From the NCBI GenBank assembly GCA_945861415.1, contig CAMAUV010000032.1:1-49645 (forward strand): 49,645 bases of DNA, written 5' to 3'. Of this stretch, positions 18,107-28,607 are shown in pieces. Numbering within the stretch: position 1 is the first letter of the stretch; the number at the start of each line of letters is the position of its first letter. The notes below the pieces were generated by a model that worked only from the letters and a program-made list of their open reading frames with translations, did not search any database and was not told where the DNA came from. The stretch comes from Akkermansia muciniphila. Its GTDB lineage: Bacteria; Verrucomicrobiota; Verrucomicrobiia; Verrucomicrobiales; V1-33. The translations under genes were made by a program, and so were the position numbers.

Positions 18107-18406
18107 TCACCCCCTGAACGAAACGCCCCGTGGTGCCTGAGGCTCGATTCTGCAGCCGATACTTGGCAGAAATGGAATGCGCGAAGTCGAAAAAGGCGAC
18201 CGGGAGTACTCCGCCTCAGGCATTTCCAACACCAGACGCATGGCGGCACGGCCCAGCTCGCTTTTTCCCAGAATATCCGAAAGACATTCGATAGCGGCGG
18301 GGCTCCGCGCCAATTCGTCCAGAGTCGGAACGGGCCGGGCGGTCCGCGGCGGCTGGGTGGGGGATTTTTTAGGTCGTGCAGTGACTACGGGCGCTTCACC
18401 AGGCAT
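18107..18406 (-). CDS. Small hypothetical protein of the accessory segment
   Basis: A 99-residue frame opens at ATG 18406 (MPGEAPVVTARPKKSP). The first 30 residues are Pro- and basic-rich; a helical middle part follows (DELARSPAAIECLSDILGK, ELGRAAMRLVLEMPEAEY), and the tail is less convincing. An in-frame TTG at 18445 would add 13 residues. I do not recognise a family. It is transcribed divergently from the membrane-protein gene at 18485 and may be an antiregulator or may be non-coding. Confidence 0.35.
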   Translation of the reverse strand: MPGEAPVVTARPKKSPTQPPRTARPVPTLDELARSPAAIECLSDILGKSELGRAAMRLVLEMPEAEYSRSPFSTSRIPFLPSIGCRIEPQAPRGVSFRG

Positions 18407-18484
18407 GGCATGGACCGAAGCTAAAGGAATTGCTTCCACGCTCAACTTGATTCAAGCTGTCGCGAAGTTACGAACCTCCAAAAA

Positions 18485-20164
18485 ATGTCACTCATCTGCG
18501 CTAGGAAAGGGGCCGAAATCATAGCCGGCCGCATGGAAAGCAGGGCACACGACCTGAATGCCACGCTTGCCTACTACCAGGCGGGGGCCGAGGAACTGCG
18601 CGGATTTGGACGAGTCATCCGGTGTAACGCCAGCACCGCCGCCACAGGCGAGCGCAAAGACAAGCAAGAAATACTGCGCTCCTTCGAGGCCGTCCTGATG
18701 AAGCTCCCAGCATTAGTCCGGGGCAGGGTTGGCGGATTCACGAAACTCGACAGCCTGGAGAAGGACCAAGCGTGGGTCCGTTCTCTGATCGAGTGTGTAA
18801 CTAAAGCGGAACAGGAAATGGAGAAGTTCCTGAGTAGTGAATTTCCATCTAAGCCCCCAACTCTTACCGGAGTTGAACAACCCGCCGGTGCCGGCAACGA
18901 CAATATCCAGGAAGGTGCCTCCGCAGCATTTAAGCCCGAAATAGCCATGCTAACGGAGTCTGAGGGAAAATCCCTGGGGGAGGGCTCTGATGCAGTTGGG
19001 CGTATTTTGAAGATTGAAGGCGAGGCTCGCTTGGTGCGAAACCTATTGCTTGGAATGGCCGGCTTATGCCTAGTGTTGGCATTCGTGAGATTTCATGCGA
19101 TTTGGCCATATCAGCTTTCCCGCTGGGGGCTATGCGCCGGGGCGGGCTGGGCAGCATATAGAACAGCTGGCTGGCGGCGCGCAGGGTTGGTGGTGCTTGC
19201 GGTGATCTACAATCCGTTGCAGCCAATCACATTTGATGCGCTTTGGCCCTGGGTGAATGGCTTGAGTGCGGCGTGCTTTATTGCGCTGACTCCATTCCCG
19301 GCGCGGGTGAGGCGCTGGGAAAAATGGCCGTGGATTTGGGGGGATGTGAAGACGGCCGGGAAGGGTTTTTTGTGGGCGGCGGTCGGGACCGTGGTGGTGG
19401 TATCAGCAGGGGCGGTCGGGACCGTGGTGGTGGTATCAGCAGGCTTGGCAATAAAGCGGCACTATGATGTAAAGAAAGAGGCTGCACAACGGGAGGAAGC
19501 TCTGATTGCCCCTCCATTGGAGTTCTGGCGGAAGAACTTCCGCATCCGGGAGTTTGAGGCGGCGCTGGATGGAGCGGACGCAGCTCTTCGCGAAATCGGA
19601 GCAATGGAGAAGGAGGGTGTCCTGACAAACCGCGCGGCTGCGGAGGCTCGCGAGAAATGGACGTGGATAGATGATGGTCGCTTTTATCGGTCGGTCCACG
19701 AAACGAGGGAGCAACGGGCAAAGCGCGAGTGGGAAACGACGATGGCGCTGGCGTTCGTTGTGGAGATTCTTCTCAAAGGAGCAGAAAGGCCGAACTTGAA
19801 CAAATCCGACTTTGTAAAGGCGCTTTACTGGACCTGCGCAGAGAAGGGGCGGGATTGGCGTGATGGAAAAAACTGGCCGGACCGCGCCACCATGAAAGAT
19901 TACTGGCCGGATATAGACGCCTCAAACAAGTGGGAGGATGGCTTTTACAGTGCAATAGCGGCGGAGTTCTGCGCTGCATTGCGCCAAAGCAAAGACTCAA
20001 GGGATAAGCTTTTTACCAAATTCTGCGAGGGATGGGAGGGGCTGGCGCGGTCTGAGAAAATCAAAGGGCGCGAACTGCCCTGGTCTCTGGAAATGGTCAG
20101 TGACTTCGTGAAGGCCCCGGAAAAATCGAACTGGATCAACGAGCGGGGCGCTGTTGGGATGTAG
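18485..20164 (+). CDS. Multi-pass membrane protein with DUF6804-like core, accessory
   Basis: The 559-residue protein has a helical N-terminal cytosolic part (1-180) and then four or five membrane segments between about 183 and 330. The hydrophobic block with IYNPLQPITFDALWPWVNG resembles the small DUF6804 membrane domain; this match is from memory. Next comes AVGTVVVVSAG twice in a row, from an exact 33-bp duplication. The C-terminal 220 residues are hydrophilic, with many Trp, Lys and Glu and no motif I know (EFWRKNFRIREFEAALDGAD). It lies between tRNA-Arg and the truncated DUF499 gene, facing the latter. The function is unknown; the location suggests cargo of a mobile island. Confidence 0.7.
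   Translation: MSLICARKGAEIIAGRMESRAHDLNATLAYYQAGAEELRGFGRVIRCNASTAATGERKDKQEILRSFEAVLMKLPALVRGRVGGFTKLDSLEKDQAWVRSLIECVTKAEQEMEKFLSSEFPSKPPTLTGVEQPAGAGNDNIQEGASAAFKPEIAMLTESEGKSLGEGSDAVGRILKIEGEARLVRNLLLGMAGLCLVLAFVRFHAIWPYQLSRWGLCAGAGWAAYRTAGWRRAGLVVLAVIYNPLQPITFDALWPWVNGLSAACFIALTPFPARVRRWEKWPWIWGDVKTAGKGFLWAAVGTVVVVSAGAVGTVVVVSAGLAIKRHYDVKKEAAQREEALIAPPLEFWRKNFRIREFEAALDGADAALREIGAMEKEGVLTNRAAAEAREKWTWIDDGRFYRSVHETREQRAKREWETTMALAFVVEILLKGAERPNLNKSDFVKALYWTCAEKGRDWRDGKNWPDRATMKDYWPDIDASNKWEDGFYSAIAAEFCAALRQSKDSRDKLFTKFCEGWEGLARSEKIKGRELPWSLEMVSDFVKAPEKSNWINERGAVGM
19378..19443 (+). repeat. Exact 33-bp tandem duplication inside the membrane-protein gene
   Basis: The 33 bases at 19378-19410 are repeated without change at 19411-19443. 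The duplication keeps the frame and doubles the 11-residue hydrophobic unit AVGTVVVVSAG, so it probably lengthens a membrane helix. Perfect identity implies a recent event or an assembly artefact. Confidence 0.9.
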
Positions 20165-20327
20165 GTCGGCACCGGCTGTAGGACATACGCTCCTGAATTC
20201 GTCGCGTGCCGGCGGTTTCATCGGAAGCTTTTGGGATGTTTGATTAAGAGTGCGGATTTAGGCCAGAAAAGACCATGGGGCGGCAATGGAATTCGGAGGG
20301 GCGTTATCGCTGGGTTTGGATTGTGAC

Positions 20328-22511
20328 TTACTCCCACTCTGCGGTGGCGAACCCCAGCGTCTTTGCATTCTCCGAAACAGCACGCTTGGTCTGATCCTGC
20401 GCTCCTTGAGGGAATGAAGCGTGAATTTCGAGCCGGACCTGGACTTCTGCGTTTGGATCGGCTGCGAGCAACGCGATGACTTCCTCCGCAATCTGCACGA
20501 GGCGCATTTTGGCCGTCGCCGGGGTTACGCTGGCAGAACCGTAGAACGCCTTCGCCTTCGGCGGCGGCGTGGGTCCGGGAGGTGTCGGCCCTGGTGGCGT
20601 CGGTCCCGGCGGTGTCGGCCCGGGGGGAATTGGCCCCGGAGGCGTGGGACCGGGAGGCGTCGGTCCCGGCGGCACAACCGGCTGATTTGCCGCTTCGTAA
20701 GCCTTCGCCGCATCTGGTTCAATCAACAGCAGCGTATCGTCGAACTGCACGTTCGCGTCACCGAACTTGAATCCGTCGAACTTGCCTTCATGCTCACCGT
20801 AGGCGGTGCCGAAGAAATCGCGGGTTCCTGCACCCTTCACGATAGCCTGGGCCAGCACCCCGCGATCCTTGAGCCGCGGTAGGTAGAGATAACGAAGCGT
20901 GTCTTCCCAGAAATCGGCAGCTTTCACCGCGGACTTATGGGCCTTCCAGTAGAGTTCCTTGAGCTTCGTGCGCAGGTGAATCGGTGACCATGTCGGGATG
21001 ACCCACTCGTTGTCCAGGGTCACGCGTTCAATCTCTGGTCCCAATGCAGCTCCGCTGGTATTCAACGAGACGGTTTCAACGCCTGGCTTGCCGGTGGGAG
21101 AGTCCTGGGATGGGCAGAGAAGCCATTTGAAGCACTCGCGGGCGACACGCGGCAGCACTTCCTCCGCGCTCTTGAGTTCCTTTTTGGCCTGTTCTGTTTG
21201 GAGATTGTCCAGATTCAGACGCATCGCGGCGACATCATCGACGATGGAAGCCCATGAGAGCGCCACACGGATGCAATCGCGCAGGCGTGCCAGCGCCCCA
21301 TGATCAGGCGCAAGGAAGAGCAGGCGGTTTCCACGATACCTTGGCTTGGTGCCGTTATTCCGCACGTAGTCCAGCACCGCATCATGGGCGAGGCGTGGTT
21401 CCTCTTTGGAATAAAACTGCTCCGGTGACAGCACGAGCAGGCGCAGTGCGCTGTCGTCAGGCACGTCGCTGTGCGGAGTGAAGATGTGGGTGCCATCAAA
21501 GAATGTCGCACCGGCGGCGAGTTTCTTGACGACCTCCGCCATGCGGCCGCGCACCTCGTTCTTTTCCTCGAAGCGTTGCTTCCGCTCCTCCATCTCGCGG
21601 CGGAGGTTGGCGCGGGTGTCGAACCAGTAGCGGGTGGCATCCTGGGATTTGTCGCCGGAGGAACTCATGTAGTGGAGTTGATCCGCCAGCCGGTTCAGGG
21701 CGTCCGAATAGAGAGACGAGGTTTGGCCTGGCTGGAGGCAGCCAAGCAGCACCCTTGCCCTGTCGATACCGCGAGTCCCGGACTTCATGCTCACCGAGGA
21801 CGGGGCGCTGCTCAGGAATACCGTGCGAGCCACGCGGCGGGCGGCCTGCACGGAGCCGAATCGCGTCTCCTCGGCTTCCAGCATCGTGGTTTCTGCCCGC
21901 TCCCCGTCGATATCGCGATCCATCACCGGGTCCCAGCCGGGGCCGAGGTAGTAGATCAACTCGTTGCGGGCGCTTCCGTCGTAGAGCGGCAGGCTTCCGG
22001 GGAGGATCATCAGATCCTTGTTGTTGTCCTGCCACAGGCGGAAAATTGTTTTCGCCATGAGCTTCAGCACACCGCGGGTGCGCTGGAATCCCTCGATGGT
22101 CGTCCACTCCTCGTAGAGCTGGGCGAAGACTTCCGGATGGATGGGATAGCTCTGCATCATCCGGTCAAAGTAACGGGCCTCCTGCGTTTCCTGCGGCACC
22201 TTGGCACCTTCCGCCACGTAGGCGTCCGCGAATGCCCGGCAGACCTCGTCTCTCGCCTTGGCCTCCCGTATGGGTTCAAACAGTCTCCTGCGGACGATCT
22301 CAAATGCCTCTTCCGGAGCCACGGTCTTCCAGAGCGCCTGCACCCGGTTGAAGACGGCCTCCAGCGCCTTCAAGGCAGAAACTCCACGCGGGCCGCCGGC
22401 TTGACTGTCGGACTCAGGCAGGGACGCTAATACCACAGCGTTCGGAACCAGTTTCGCGCCCTCCGCTCCAGCTTCCCAAAATCGGCCCTCCCCCCGCACC
22501 AAGCTTGACAT
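20328..22511 (-). CDS. DUF499-family ATPase, N-terminally truncated and fused to repeat sequence
   Basis: The 727-residue product matches the body and C-terminus of DUF499 proteins, large ATPases often found in restriction-like anti-phage loci with DUF1156 methylases and helicases. Recognisable parts are VPNAVVLASLPESD near the start, FQRTRGVLKLMA, YWFDTRANLRREMEER, the linker with seven GP(T/I)PP units (about 614-650) and the tail FYGSASVTPATAKM...VSENAKTLGF. Family members are usually about 1000 residues, with a P-loop in the N-terminal part; that part is absent and no Walker A motif is visible. The first 18 codons (MSSLVRGEGRFWEAGAEG) come from the 143-bp repeat, so the present start is a fusion product. 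No partner genes remain. It is probably a remnant, even though the frame is open. Confidence 0.75.
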   Translation of the reverse strand: MSSLVRGEGRFWEAGAEGAKLVPNAVVLASLPESDSQAGGPRGVSALKALEAVFNRVQALWKTVAPEEAFEIVRRRLFEPIREAKARDEVCRAFADAYVAEGAKVPQETQEARYFDRMMQSYPIHPEVFAQLYEEWTTIEGFQRTRGVLKLMAKTIFRLWQDNNKDLMILPGSLPLYDGSARNELIYYLGPGWDPVMDRDIDGERAETTMLEAEETRFGSVQAARRVARTVFLSSAPSSVSMKSGTRGIDRARVLLGCLQPGQTSSLYSDALNRLADQLHYMSSSGDKSQDATRYWFDTRANLRREMEERKQRFEEKNEVRGRMAEVVKKLAAGATFFDGTHIFTPHSDVPDDSALRLLVLSPEQFYSKEEPRLAHDAVLDYVRNNGTKPRYRGNRLLFLAPDHGALARLRDCIRVALSWASIVDDVAAMRLNLDNLQTEQAKKELKSAEEVLPRVARECFKWLLCPSQDSPTGKPGVETVSLNTSGAALGPEIERVTLDNEWVIPTWSPIHLRTKLKELYWKAHKSAVKAADFWEDTLRYLYLPRLKDRGVLAQAIVKGAGTRDFFGTAYGEHEGKFDGFKFGDANVQFDDTLLLIEPDAAKAYEAANQPVVPPGPTPPGPTPPGPIPPGPTPPGPTPPGPTPPGPTPPPKAKAFYGSASVTPATAKMRLVQIAEEVIALLAADPNAEVQVRLEIHASFPQGAQDQTKRAVSENAKTLGFATAEWE
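20566..20673 (-). repeat. 15-base coding repeats for a GP(T/I)PP linker
   Basis: About seven imperfect 15-base units encode consecutive GPTPP or GPIPP pentapeptides in the DUF499 protein. Such proline linkers are common before the small C-terminal domain of this family. Unit number could vary between strains. Confidence 0.8.
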
Positions 22512-22598
22512 CCTGGGCAGGCGGATTAACTACAGGGACGCGCCGGGCAGCTTAGCTTAGCTTAGCCAGTCGGTGGCCGGACTTCGGGGTCCACTTCA
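22456..22598. repeat. 143-bp direct repeat, copy B (IS end remnant)
   Basis: This copy is identical to 7-149. Here it is joined on the left to the middle of the DUF499 gene, whose missing N-terminal region should lie on this side. The simplest reading is that an IS inserted in or near that gene and a later deletion removed most of the IS and the 5' third of the gene, leaving the IS tip as the new start region. To the right 114 bases of apparently non-coding DNA lead to the transglutaminase-like gene. Confidence 0.75.
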
Positions 22599-22712
22599 GG
22601 GATCGGAATCGGGGAGGGCGGCGGTCTGACGCGTCGCAATAGCGATTTCTTAGTGCTAAAGCAAATCTGAGCACGATCAGGCGCTCATCCAAACCAGCCA
22701 ATTTTTTAAACT

Positions 22713-24752
22713 ATGAACAAAACAAGACTCCTCATCCTGACATGTGCCCTCCACGGACTCTCCGTCCAGCTGGCACTGGCGGAAACCGAGTTACCCAAGC
22801 CGGTGCAGGAGTCGCTGGTTACGTCGGGGAGTAACCGTGCGGAGCTTGAGAAAGCCCTGCGGGAAGTGCCTGAGCCACAGCGGGAGGGTCTGGTGTTTTT
22901 GCTGGAGAATATGGCGGTGCCGGATTTGAAATCCCTCAGCGCGGATTTCCTGCTGGAGAACACGGCCCTAGCCTACGAGGCATGGGAACAGTCGCCGTGG
23001 AAGGCGCAGGTGCCGGTGGAATTGTTTCTCAGTGATGTGCTTCCGTATGCGAACATTTCTGAACCGCGGGAGAACTGGCGGAAAAAGCTGCGGGAACTGG
23101 CGCTCCCGCTGGTGAAGGAGGCGAAGACGCCGGGAGAGGCCGGCCAGATGCTGAATCAGAAGCTGTTTCCGCTGACAAAGGTGAAATACTCCACCAGACG
23201 ACGGGCAGCGGATCAGGGGCCGCTGGAGACGATGGAAAGCGGCATGGCCACCTGCACGGGGTTATCGATTTTGCTGATCGATGCCTGCCGGGCGGTGGGC
23301 GTGCCAGCACGGTTCGCTGGCACACCGCTGTGGGTGAACAAATCCGGGAATCACAGTTGGGTGGAGATTTGGGACAGTGGCGACTGGCATTTCGTGGGCG
23401 CAGCGGAACCAGATGCCGCGGGGATGAATCGTGGATGGTTCACGGGCATTGCTGCCCAGGCGCTGAAGGATGAGCCGCTGCATGCCATTTATGCGGCTAG
23501 CTTCAAAAAGACGGGACTGGTCTTTCCCAATGGCTGGAGCCGGAATGCCGGAAAAGTGAATGCGGTGAATGTGACGGATCGCTATACGGCCAAGGCCAAG
23601 CCCATGGACACCACGCTGGCCCTGCTAAAGGTAAAAGTGGTGAAGTCCGCCGATGGAGGTCGTGCCATCGCCAAGGTAAAGGTGACGGATGCCGAGGACG
23701 AGAAAGTCCAGAAAGAAGGCGCCAGCAAGCCGGACACGGCAGATATGAATGACCACCTGGAATTCCGTCTGCCCAAGGGCCGGAAATACCGCATCACAGC
23801 TGAGCTTGATGGCAGAACGGTGCAAAGAACCGCGCAGATGGAGGACGGAAAGGAAATGCTGGTGGTGATTGACCTCAGCGCTCCGGAAGAACCGGACAAA
23901 TCTGCCGCAGCACCGCTGCGCGGCAAGATTCCGGTGGATGAAAAAGAGGTGGCCCGCTACACGGCGTTCAAAGTGGCCAAGCCGATCACCATCGACGGCA
24001 AACTAGACGAGGAGGTCTGGGGCCGGGCTCCGGCATCCCCTCGGTTTGTTGACCTCATTTCCAGCAAAAAGGCGATGCATGACACCCATGCCCATGTCCT
24101 GTGGGATGACACTCACCTCTATGTGGCCTACCGGGTGCAGGAGCCATTTCTGAAGGCGAAGTATACCAAGACCAACGATCCCATTTACTACGACAACGAT
24201 GTGGAATTGTTCGTGGCAGGTCGCGATGCCTATTACGAACTGGAGTTGAATGGTTTCAATGCAACCTACGAGGCATTTTTTATTTGGGATGATGCCTACG
24301 ACATGGGCGGATTCTCTGTCGTGCCGGAATTCACTAAATCCCGCATGAAGCCATTCAATGGAGTCGGATTCACGACCCATCCGCGCGGCGGGCGGCACGG
24401 GAGTTTCGAGTGGTTCTTTCCGGGCAAGAAAACCGCGATCTACATGGACGGCACGCTCAATGATGATAAGGATCGAGACCGAGGCTGGACGGTGGAGGTG
24501 GCGCTGCCATGGCAGGGCATGGAATGGCTCGCCAAGGCAGATGCCCGGGCTCTGCCGCCCAAGGATGGCGACGTCTGGCGGATGGATTTTTCCCGATTCA
24601 ATACCTACAAGGAAGCCCCCCCTGCGAAGGACTCGGGAGGCTGGGCTTGGAGTTACCACGGCGTATGGGACTCGCATATTCCAGAGTGCTTTCCCTTCAT
24701 CACGTTTTCAAAAGAAAATGTGATGAAGCAGACGTGTGCGCCGAAACCGTAG
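22713..24752 (+). CDS. Secreted transglutaminase-like protein with CBM9-type domain
   Basis: The 679-residue protein has a signal peptide (MNKTRLLILTCALHGLSVQLALA). A transglutaminase-like core lies around 145-235 with Cys181 (MATCTGLSILLIDACRAVGVPAR), His214 (GNHSWVEIWD) and Asp221 as the probable triad. A beta-rich middle part (about 300-390) follows, and the C-terminal third (about 415-675) resembles family 9 carbohydrate-binding domains (PITIDGKLDEEVWGRA, HVLWDDTHLYVAYRV, YYDNDVELFV). The bacterial transglutaminase fold usually acts as a cysteine peptidase or cross-linker. A link to cell-surface glycans is suggested by the CBM9 part. Start ATG has no Shine-Dalgarno sequence. Standalone gene. 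Confidence 0.88.
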   Translation: MNKTRLLILTCALHGLSVQLALAETELPKPVQESLVTSGSNRAELEKALREVPEPQREGLVFLLENMAVPDLKSLSADFLLENTALAYEAWEQSPWKAQVPVELFLSDVLPYANISEPRENWRKKLRELALPLVKEAKTPGEAGQMLNQKLFPLTKVKYSTRRRAADQGPLETMESGMATCTGLSILLIDACRAVGVPARFAGTPLWVNKSGNHSWVEIWDSGDWHFVGAAEPDAAGMNRGWFTGIAAQALKDEPLHAIYAASFKKTGLVFPNGWSRNAGKVNAVNVTDRYTAKAKPMDTTLALLKVKVVKSADGGRAIAKVKVTDAEDEKVQKEGASKPDTADMNDHLEFRLPKGRKYRITAELDGRTVQRTAQMEDGKEMLVVIDLSAPEEPDKSAAAPLRGKIPVDEKEVARYTAFKVAKPITIDGKLDEEVWGRAPASPRFVDLISSKKAMHDTHAHVLWDDTHLYVAYRVQEPFLKAKYTKTNDPIYYDNDVELFVAGRDAYYELELNGFNATYEAFFIWDDAYDMGGFSVVPEFTKSRMKPFNGVGFTTHPRGGRHGSFEWFFPGKKTAIYMDGTLNDDKDRDRGWTVEVALPWQGMEWLAKADARALPPKDGDVWRMDFSRFNTYKEAPPAKDSGGWAWSYHGVWDSHIPECFPFITFSKENVMKQTCAPKP

Positions 24753-24805
24753 GGATCATGCAAAAAGTTTCGCTGAAAAAGAAAATTGCTGTCTGACTGA
24801 CAGAA

Positions 24806-27412
<2,607 letters not shown>

Positions 27413-27449
27413 ACGTCGAACACCGCGACTAAAACCCCGCCTGCTTACC

Positions 27450-27746
27450 ATGCGCCCTCCCGTCACCTTCCTGCGCCGGATTGCTCTTGCGGAAGCTGCG
27501 TCTTATCTTGTGCTCGTGGCCATCGCCATGCCGCTCAAGTATTTTGCGGACCAGCCCCTCGCTGTGCGTTACGTGGGCCTTTTGCACGGCGTTCTTTTTA
27601 TTGTGTTCTGCTGCGCGCTGTTGCAAGTGCTCCTCAAATCGAAATGGCCAGTCTCGCGCTGCGCGCTGGTGTTTGTCCTCTCTTTCATTCCGGTCGTTCC
27701 GTTTTTTTTCGACAAACAGATGAAGGTATGGGAAGCAGGAGTCTGA
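27450..27746 (+). CDS. DUF3817-family small membrane protein
   Basis: The 98-residue protein has three hydrophobic helices. It carries the DUF3817 (YdzA-like) pattern: RRIALAEAASYLVLVAIAMP, LKYFADQPLAVRYVGLLHG and a C-terminal helix before FFFDKQMK. The family is found widely in bacterial inner membranes and has no established function. Start ATG 27450 lies 37 bases after icd on the same strand, so co-transcription is possible. Confidence 0.9.
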   Translation: MRPPVTFLRRIALAEAASYLVLVAIAMPLKYFADQPLAVRYVGLLHGVLFIVFCCALLQVLLKSKWPVSRCALVFVLSFIPVVPFFFDKQMKVWEAGV

Positions 27747-28189
27747 GCAGTTTGCCCGGCTCTGATCCATTACTTTCGCCCGGACAGGAAGCGCACACCG
27801 GCCGATAGTCCGCGGGAATTTCGTCGGGGCCACTGCGGGCCACTCGGCACCGGGGTTCTTTTTCACGTCTCCCTACAGCACGCTCAGGGCGCCAACCGGT
27901 CGCGCGGTAGCAGCTGCCATTCCCTCTATTCGGGTGGCCAATGCGGCATCGAAAGGGTCAAACGTGAGAGCTTCCCGGCCATTGAGCAGGGCTACCGTAA
28001 CTCCCTGCTCCGGGACCACCCTCTCACATAGAGTCAGCGGGCGAGGGCGAGCGCGCGCTGCGCACCGACCGGCTGGAGACTGCCGGCTAGGCCTGACTCC
28101 CAATTCAACCGCGATCGGAATTACCCCCGCCGCTGACGGTCCCGCTGCAGGTGCGAATTTCGGCTGTCGATTCGCTGGCAGGGCGCAAG
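27747..28189. other. Gap without a convincing gene
   Basis: This stretch between the DUF3817 gene and the COX24-type terminator has open frames on both strands, but none has a convincing start, family motif or neighbour linkage. On the minus strand the last 50 codons before 27873 look protein-like (PEQGVTVALLNGREALTFD) and may be a gene remnant. I see no RNA gene or repeat. Confidence 0.4.
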
Positions 28190-28221
28190 CAAAAAAGAAG
28201 GGCAGGAAGAACCTGCCCTTC
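28190..28221 (-). terminator. Intrinsic terminator of the COX24-type gene
   Basis: On the minus strand GAAGGGCAGG and CCTGCCCTTC (28212-28221 and 28197-28206) form a perfect 10-bp stem with a five-base loop, followed by six T residues (28191-28196). It lies 90 bases behind the mini-protein gene. This is the clearest intrinsic terminator in the window. Confidence 0.85.
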
Positions 28222-28310
28222 ACGAAACCTGCCAGACCATGAACGCACCGAGTGCCGGCCATGGACCGGCGTTGCGGTGCGCCGGCTTGCAACAGCCGGT
28301 CACTGCGCTC

Positions 28311-28415
28311 TTAGCTCTTATAACGCAGACGCTTCTTGTGCCGGTTGGCACGCATACGTTTCTTGCGCTTGTGCTTATTGATCTTCGTTTTCCGTCTCTT
28401 TTTTAGAGAGCCCAT
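28311..28415 (-). CDS. AURKAIP1/COX24-domain mini-protein (mS38/bS22-like ribosomal protein)
   Basis: A 34-residue, extremely basic protein begins MGSLKKRRKTKINKHK and ends RHKKRLRYKS. The KKRRKxKxNKHKxKKRxxxNRHK pattern is that of the AURKAIP1/COX24 domain. Mitochondrial mS38 and actinobacterial bS22 share this type of peptide, which sits on the small ribosomal subunit; equivalent tiny genes are annotated in Bacteroidota and Verrucomicrobiota. Start ATG 28415, stop TAA 28311, no Shine-Dalgarno sequence. It is transcribed alone and closed by the strong terminator at 28190-28221. Its small size makes it easy to miss. Confidence 0.85.
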   Translation of the reverse strand: MGSLKKRRKTKINKHKRKKRMRANRHKKRLRYKS

Positions 28416-28607
28416 AGGATATAGTGCAGTTGTTAAAATAAAGGTGCCCGCACCGAGGTCCGGGCGGAAGGAGCACGATTCTTAGAGGCCCGATTTTCTT
28501 TTGCAAACGATTTTCCACCCGGAGCACAGGGTTCTCAGCCACTGCGGGTATGCTGCTGGCCCGGAAATCTGCTGGCACCGCAATCGCTCCCGCGATATAA
28601 GCAGGAC

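Noticed and set aside
18004..22712. Direct repeat of the tRNA-Arg 3' end as island boundary
   Set aside because: I searched for GGTTCGAATCCTCT and neighbouring bases downstream and saw no second copy, so no att pair is claimed.
27934..28242. 102-codon plus-strand frame in the same gap
   Set aside because: Arg/Ala/Pro-rich like shadow frames of GC-rich DNA, and it overlaps the minus-strand terminator.
27873..28292. 139-codon minus-strand frame behind icd
   Set aside because: It runs through the clear terminator at 28190-28221, has no family motif, and only its last 50 codons look protein-like. At most a remnant.
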